In this document: one piece after another, positions 60,907 through 64,000 of the stretch
Numbering within the stretch: the first letter of the stretch is position 1
Layout: each line of letters begins with the position of its first letter
Source: a virus
Direction: 5' to 3' (one strand)
Virus record (IMG/VR): IMGVR_UViG_3300022912_000005
Location: 49,598 to 113,597 of that record
DNA: 64,000 bases
Translations under genes and position numbers: made by a program
The notes under the pieces: generated by a model
Told to the model about the DNA's origin: nothing
Databases searched by the model: none
What the model saw: only the letters and a program-made list of their open reading frames with translations

Positions 60907-61130
60907 AATATTATATAATATATTCTTACTTACGTGATATGAGTACATATATTCCTTGGATTGAGATATTAGAAGGTGATCTCACATATACTAGAACTCC
61001 AATGATATTTAAAACAAAAAAGAAAGCCATAAAATATATCAATGATGAGACAGTAATATTAAAACAATATTATAAAAGAGGACAGGTAAAAGTAGTAGAT
61101 GAAAATGAATACATAGCCTATATATTATGA
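60903..61130 (+). CDS. array protein C44
   Basis: 75 aa; MKYYIIYSYLRDM, MIFKTKKKAIKYI, VVDENEYIAYIL. End matches C41. Confidence 0.86.
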   Translation: MKYYIIYSYLRDMSTYIPWIEILEGDLTYTRTPMIFKTKKKAIKYINDETVILKQYYKRGQVKVVDENEYIAYIL

Positions 61131-61381
61131 AACATATGAAATATTATATATATGATAGAGGAGATATAAGTTTTCCATTTAGAGGTAAAACTGGTTGGTA
61201 TGATAAAGACTATCAACATTTAAGTGAAATATTACCATATGATTCATACGAAGAAGCAAGACAATATATTCAAGATGCTCCATATGTATTAGATATCTCA
61301 TTTAGTAGAATATTACGTCGAAGTGAAATAAAAAGATTAAGCGTAATATCAGAATCAGAATTAATAATAATAATGTTATGA
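61127..61381 (+). CDS. array protein C45 (last gene)
   Basis: 84 aa; MKHMKYYIYDRGD, FRGKTGWYDKDY, ILPYDSYEEARQYI, VISESELIIIML. Its TGA is followed by the only long non-coding region of the window. Confidence 0.86.
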   Translation: MKHMKYYIYDRGDISFPFRGKTGWYDKDYQHLSEILPYDSYEEARQYIQDAPYVLDISFSRILRRSEIKRLSVISESELIIIML

Positions 61382-61629
61382 GAAGAAGAAGCACATATGA
61401 AAAGATTTCAATTTTAAGTATAATTTTAAGTACGATTCATGCAATTCGTATGATTGTTATGATTATGATGATCATTATCTTCATACGTGGTCCTTAACCA
61501 AAGCACCCTAGAACGAACAGAATGACACCAAATCAGAGACTTTATATGATGGGTGTCATAATATGTGACATTTTCTTATTCGATAACATATATCATATGA
61601 AATATCATGAATATGCACTAAAGTATATG

Positions 61630-61656
61630 CAGTTGTACAACTGAACCGTACAACTG
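61630..61656. repeat. 14-bp palindrome plus a direct half-site
   Basis: CAGTTGTACAACTG (61630-61643) is a perfect palindrome; GTACAACTG recurs at 61648-61656, 13 bp on. Typical of an operator for a dimeric regulator, or a small hairpin. Confidence 0.5.
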
Positions 61657-61745
61657 ATTATACTATATATACATACTGGTGTATAGAGATAATGATATGT
61701 TGTTTTTGGGGGAGCTGGTGTAATCCACTAACCAAATACATCGAC

Positions 61746-61798
61746 AACCAAAGAATATTTGGTGAAACAGCCCAAAAACCAAAGAATATTTGGTGAAA
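61746..61798. repeat. two 22-bp direct repeats, each a hairpin
   Basis: A 22-bp unit at 61746-61767 and 61777-61798 is identical (period 31). Each contains ACCAAA and TTTGGT, a 6-bp stem with loop GAATA, followed by GAAA. Confidence 0.8.
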
Positions 61799-61848
61799 TC
61801 AACCAAAACAACATAATATTCTGTTTTGAAGATACTTTTGAATAGTTC

Positions 61849-61878
61849 TTGCATCATATTGACTATTCTTCGTAACTT
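61849..61878 (+). promoter_or_regulatory. promoter-like element leading into no gene
   Basis: AGTTCTTGCAT then 18 nt to TAACTT (61873-61878). The same AGTTCTTGCAT-18-TAACTT arrangement precedes the gene at 62233 (TTGCAT 62164, TAACTT 62188), so it is probably a real promoter; here it would make a short non-coding RNA. Confidence 0.5.
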
Positions 61879-61936
61879 ATGGTGTGATCTGAGCCAATTT
61901 ATTCCATCTCTCTACCCATGAAAATGAATGATTTGG

Positions 61937-62046
61937 AAGAAAACACTTGTTTTATGTAGCAAAATAGTCTTAAATTACTGGTAGAAGCCAGTTTTCCCAT
62001 AAAATAAATAAGAAAACACTTGTTTTATGTAGCAAAATAGTCTTAA
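61937..62046. repeat. two 37-bp direct repeats, period 73
   Basis: The 37-bp unit starting AAGAAAACACTTG is identical at 61937-61973 and 62010-62046, separated by 36 bp. Only two copies, so not a CRISPR array. Between them ACTGG (61977-61981) pairs with CCAGT (61988-61992), followed by TTTT, a small terminator-like hairpin. A further 25-bp repeat starting TGAAAATGAATG, one mismatch, is at 61919-61943 and 62127-62151. Confidence 0.85.
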
Positions 62047-62050
62047 TTTA

Positions 62051-62121
62051 TGGGGGGCTCCCAGATTTGAACGCCTGGGTACGGAATATCAACAATATTA
62101 TGAAGAAACACCGCGCCCACC
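62051..62121 (-). other. tRNA-like fold, degenerate (71 nt)
   Basis: On the minus strand GGTGGGC (62121-62115) can pair with GCCCCCC (62058-62052) except one position, and a T-arm-like hairpin CCCAG/CTGGG encloses TTCAAAT with three extra bases in the loop. D and anticodon arms are not convincing. GC-rich compared with surroundings. A tRNA relic or unrelated hairpin. Confidence 0.25.
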
Positions 62122-62163
62122 AGTAGTGAAAATGAATGATTTTGAAGAAAAGTAGGAAAGTTC

Positions 62164-62206
62164 TTGCATTGTACATTGGAATAGTTCTAACTTTAAGCAG
62201 TTATGA
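62164..62206 (+). promoter_or_regulatory. promoter and conserved leader motif
   Basis: TTGCAT (62164-62169), 18 nt, TAACTT (62188-62193), then TTTAAGCAGTTATGA (62192-62206) and AAACAAAGGAA before ATG 62233. Third instance of the motif described at 51295. Confidence 0.6.
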
Positions 62207-62232
62207 GACACACAAACAAAGGAACTAAGCAC

Positions 62233-62394
62233 ATGAATATCACAAGAATTAACGATCTAATTGACACCAAGACTGATTCAATCGTAAATACACTATTAGT
62301 TCTATTAGTTATTATGATTGGAGTTGGTGGAGTTAGTCTTTTATTGGGACTTTCATTCATTTCTACACTTTTATTAAATTCAACATCATCATAA
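62233..62394 (+). CDS. small single-pass membrane protein
   Basis: 53 aa from ATG 62233 with AAAGGAACT before it (an in-frame ATG at 62203 is part of the leader motif). Hydrophobic LLVLLVIMIGVGGVSLLLGL spans one membrane. Function unknown. Confidence 0.62.
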   Translation: MNITRINDLIDTKTDSIVNTLLVLLVIMIGVGGVSLLLGLSFISTLLLNSTSS

Positions 62395-62415
62395 ATAAAG
62401 AAAATAGGAGCACAC

Positions 62416-62808
62416 ATGTCAATCACTAAAATGAACGGATCAGCACTTAGACTTATTAGAGAACGAATCAATCAAGCACTTGAATCGTTGGGTGAAGAGT
62501 TAAATGTATCGTTTGCAACTGGAAATGCTAGATATACTCCAGATAGTGCAACTTTTAAATTAAATGTATCAATCATTGATTCTGGTGGAGTAGCACTTAG
62601 ACCAGAAGTTACTGACTTTAATATATACGCCAGTAGATATGGACTCAAACCAAGTGATCTTGGTAGAAAATTTAGAACGTATAGTGGTTTATATGAAATA
62701 ACTGGTTGCAGACCACGTAGTCCAAAGTATCCTATCTTGGGCAAAGATGTTAATTCGGGTAAAACGTTTAAGTTTGCACCACATTCAATTAAACACAATT
62801 TAATATAA
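62416..62808 (+). CDS. hypothetical protein
   Basis: 130 aa; N-terminal helix LRLIRERINQALESLGEEL, then beta-rich SATFKLNVSIIDSGG and FRTYSGLYEITGCRPRSPKYPILGKD. Soluble, no known family. AGGAGCACAC RBS. Confidence 0.65.
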   Translation: MSITKMNGSALRLIRERINQALESLGEELNVSFATGNARYTPDSATFKLNVSIIDSGGVALRPEVTDFNIYASRYGLKPSDLGRKFRTYSGLYEITGCRPRSPKYPILGKDVNSGKTFKFAPHSIKHNLI

Positions 62809-62823
62809 ATTAAGGATCACCAC

Positions 62824-63258
62824 ATGTCAAACAACAAAAGAGAATTTGATCGAATGTGTGAGGGCACTCTTATAGCTGTTAACACTCATTCTCAACTAGT
62901 CGAAGCTATGACAAATGCTATGACTCAAGTTATGACAGGCACAGCGTGTGATACAGACACAGTGCCTGAAGTGCGTAGAGGTGATAATGGTGAATTGTTG
63001 ATATCAAATTTCTTATATAAAGTTTCATTTCATACAGATGAAATTGAACAAGCAATCAAAGATTGGTGTGGGGCAATAAATGACGAATCTACCAAATTGG
63101 AAATGGCTACATTTATAGTAGAATCAAGCCCAAAGGTGGAAATGCGTAATGCTCAAACTGATGAAGAAAAGATTGCAGTATTGATAAAAACACAATCAGA
63201 GTCAGAGTTAAGATCACTCTGTGGAACTATCCAAAAGATATGGAGTACTAATAAATGA
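62824..63258 (+). CDS. hypothetical protein
   Basis: 144 aa; MCEGTLIAVNTHSQLVEAMTNAMTQVM, EVRRGDNGELLISNFLYKV. Helical acidic C-terminus. AAGGATCACCAC RBS; ATGA overlap with the next gene. Confidence 0.65.
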   Translation: MSNNKREFDRMCEGTLIAVNTHSQLVEAMTNAMTQVMTGTACDTDTVPEVRRGDNGELLISNFLYKVSFHTDEIEQAIKDWCGAINDESTKLEMATFIVESSPKVEMRNAQTDEEKIAVLIKTQSESELRSLCGTIQKIWSTNK

Positions 63259-63629
63259 ATGTTAAAGACCTAACAACACTAGAACTAGCTACCACAATTG
63301 CTGGTGCAATGAACAGAGTATTTCAACGCATCAATGAAGGTATGGGAAGCCCACCTGATGTAGATGTACCAGAAATAATGGTAGATGAACTTCTTGATGT
63401 CAAGTCACGAGATGAACTGGAAGCTATGTATAAAGAAGCTGTGAAGGTTGAAGAGAGTTTAGAACGAGTTACGAGTAGTGATGGACATATTACACCACGT
63501 AGCATTGTTCGTGCATCTAATTTATTATTAGATGATCTGATCGACGAGAATGATGATCCTACGAAGGTTTATTCAGTGCGTGACATAAGAGCCCACTATC
63601 CATCTTTCTCAACAGATGAGATGAATTAA
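63255..63629 (+). CDS. hypothetical acidic helical protein
   Basis: 124 aa; DLTTLELATTIAGAMNRVFQRINEG and DELLDVKSRDELEAMYKEA. Predicted all-helical, no family seen. Confidence 0.65.
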   Translation: MNVKDLTTLELATTIAGAMNRVFQRINEGMGSPPDVDVPEIMVDELLDVKSRDELEAMYKEAVKVEESLERVTSSDGHITPRSIVRASNLLLDDLIDENDDPTKVYSVRDIRAHYPSFSTDEMN

Positions 63630-63632
63630 GAT

Positions 63633-63923
63633 ATGAACTTATATGAGAAATTTAAACTATTATTGAATACAGTTGAGTCTGCCAGGATTGCAGTATTCGT
63701 GAGTAGTCTAATATTATATATGACCATACTTGGCTCACTTGCAGTTATTCTGGAGTCGATGTTTATTTTTGGTATGGGTATTGTGTTATTCTTTGTATAT
63801 TACTTCACTGGAATATACCTTTGGATGACATCAGAACATGAAAAAAGTAAGATGTTTCTAAAAACACGCAAGCAATATAAAGAATTTAAATCTAAAATAG
63901 ATGATAAGGAAAACACATTATGA
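63633..63923 (+). CDS. small two-pass membrane protein
   Basis: 96 aa; hydrophobic segments IAVFVSSLILYMTILGSLAV and FGMGIVLFFVYYFTGIYLW (about 18-38 and 46-64), then a charged tail. ATGA overlap with the next gene. Confidence 0.65.
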   Translation: MNLYEKFKLLLNTVESARIAVFVSSLILYMTILGSLAVILESMFIFGMGIVLFFVYYFTGIYLWMTSEHEKSKMFLKTRKQYKEFKSKIDDKENTL

Positions 63924-64000
63924 ACGCATATCAAAAAGTAGAAGTACGCAATGGCATCATACAAGGAATCATGTTATTATTATATGGTATGTTGTTAGCA
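63920..64000 (+). CDS. 5' part of a probable membrane protein (partial)
   Basis: Opens at ATGA and reads MNAYQKVEVRNGIIQGIML then LLLYGMLLA before the right edge, suggesting an N-terminal transmembrane segment. No stop in window. Confidence 0.55.
   Translation, partial: MNAYQKVEVRNGIIQGIMLLLYGMLLA

Larger units (their letters stand above)
54660..61381 (+). repeat. array block C: 29 tandem small paralogous genes
   Basis: The longest uninterrupted part of the array. 28 junctions: 23 ATGA, one TGATG, four with a short gap or a minigene. Two main lineages can be seen: one with Y-[DN] ... Y-x-G-x-x-x-x-W then I-x-P-[FY]-x-S-Y-E-x-A (C24, C26, C27, C31, C32, C33, C40, C45, also C19) and one with W-[ST]-T-[ND]-[IL]-x-x-A-x-x-F-x-[TN] (C20, C22, C25, C34, C38, C43). 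No spacer genes of other kinds occur. Confidence 0.9.
61382..62232 (+). other. 851-bp gene-free region rich in repeats and hairpins
   Basis: No convincing gene on either strand. It holds two TAATTTTAAGTA-like boxes (61411-61432), hairpins (CGTATGA 61447 / TCATACG 61481; ATGACACC 61522 / GGTGTCAT 61552), a palindrome (61630), tandem 22-bp hairpin repeats (61746), a promoter-like element (61849), 37-bp direct repeats (61937) and a tRNA-like fold on the minus strand (62051). This density, in a genome that otherwise has almost no spacers, suggests a structured RNA locus, a regulatory hub or an origin. Confidence 0.7.

Noticed and set aside
61711-61780. Plus-strand tRNA starting GGGGGAGCTGGTG
   Set aside because: No T-arm consensus and no matching acceptor 3' strand; the sequence runs into the hairpin repeats.
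61937-62046. Possible minimal CRISPR array (37-bp repeats with a 36-bp spacer)
   Set aside because: Only two repeats, no cas genes nearby and the repeats overlap other local duplications; a two-unit direct repeat is the safer description.

Overview
This window looks like part of the genome of a distant T4-superfamily tailed phage. The DNA is strongly AT-rich. Every gene I can support reads on the + strand and genes are packed almost end to end, often with ATGA stop/start overlaps. The left third holds a recognisable T4-type replication set: gp32-like SSB, UvsX, a 5' nuclease, gp41-like helicase, family B polymerase, gp45 clamp and gp44/gp62 clamp loader. A vitamin-B12-dependent (class II) ribonucleotide reductase replaces the NrdAB enzyme of T4. 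The host cannot be named from sequence alone; a Gram-negative, possibly aquatic, host is an inference.

Layout. 1-9.9 kb: ssb, uvsX, nuclease, helicase, nucleotide metabolism (RNR, dUTPase, MazG-like protein) and polymerase. 9.9-15 kb: a full 7-deazaguanine DNA-modification cassette (queD, queE, folE, queC, a DpdA-type transglycosylase), with an ArcS/DUF5591-like protein and a PD-(D/E)XK nuclease embedded in it. 15-21.1 kb: clamp, beta-class DNA methyltransferase, clamp loader, zinc-finger metallophosphatase, small regulators and a Cas4-like Fe-S nuclease. 21.2-44.4 kb: about 24 genes for glycan synthesis: many GT-A and GT-B glycosyltransferases, GDP-fucose enzymes (gmd, fcl), DegT aminotransferases, methyltransferases and a cupin. 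A homing endonuclease sits beside a duplicated 5' fragment of gmd. A 61-bp promoter region occurs almost identically before ssb and before this glycan cassette, which probably co-ordinates the two.

44.4-61.4 kb: the most remarkable part. In three blocks there are 45 small (61-110 aa) paralogous genes, with a 46th relative inside the glycan cluster. They share an N-terminal M-K-x-Y-[IV]-[IV], a central F-[ST]-x-x-x-A helix motif and a C-terminal E-x-E-L-[VI]-A-x-L-L that ends in a TTATGA junction, where stop and next start overlap. 35 of the 42 within-block junctions have the ATGA overlap and nearly all lack a Shine-Dalgarno sequence. I know of no described system like this; its function is unknown. 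Between blocks lie a small zinc-binding protein, a probably dead HNH protein, an HExxH protein, a MoxR-type AAA+ ATPase with its VWA/metallopeptidase partner, and small membrane proteins.

61.4-62.2 kb is the only long gene-free stretch. It is rich in hairpins and direct repeats and has a promoter-like sequence leading into no gene, so it is a candidate for a small RNA, a regulatory locus or an origin. The last 1.8 kb carries small early-type genes, some encoding membrane proteins, behind a leader motif (TTTAAGTAGTTATGA-like) also seen at 51.3 and 54.3 kb.

How it may work together (inference): the phage replicates with its own T4-like replisome, replaces some guanines by a 7-deazaguanine to escape restriction, may degrade unmodified DNA with its own nucleases, and remodels a surface glycan (its own or the host's) with a fucose-containing structure. 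The paralog array looks like an expandable library of small early proteins, for example for host takeover or counter-defence, but the sequence does not prove this.
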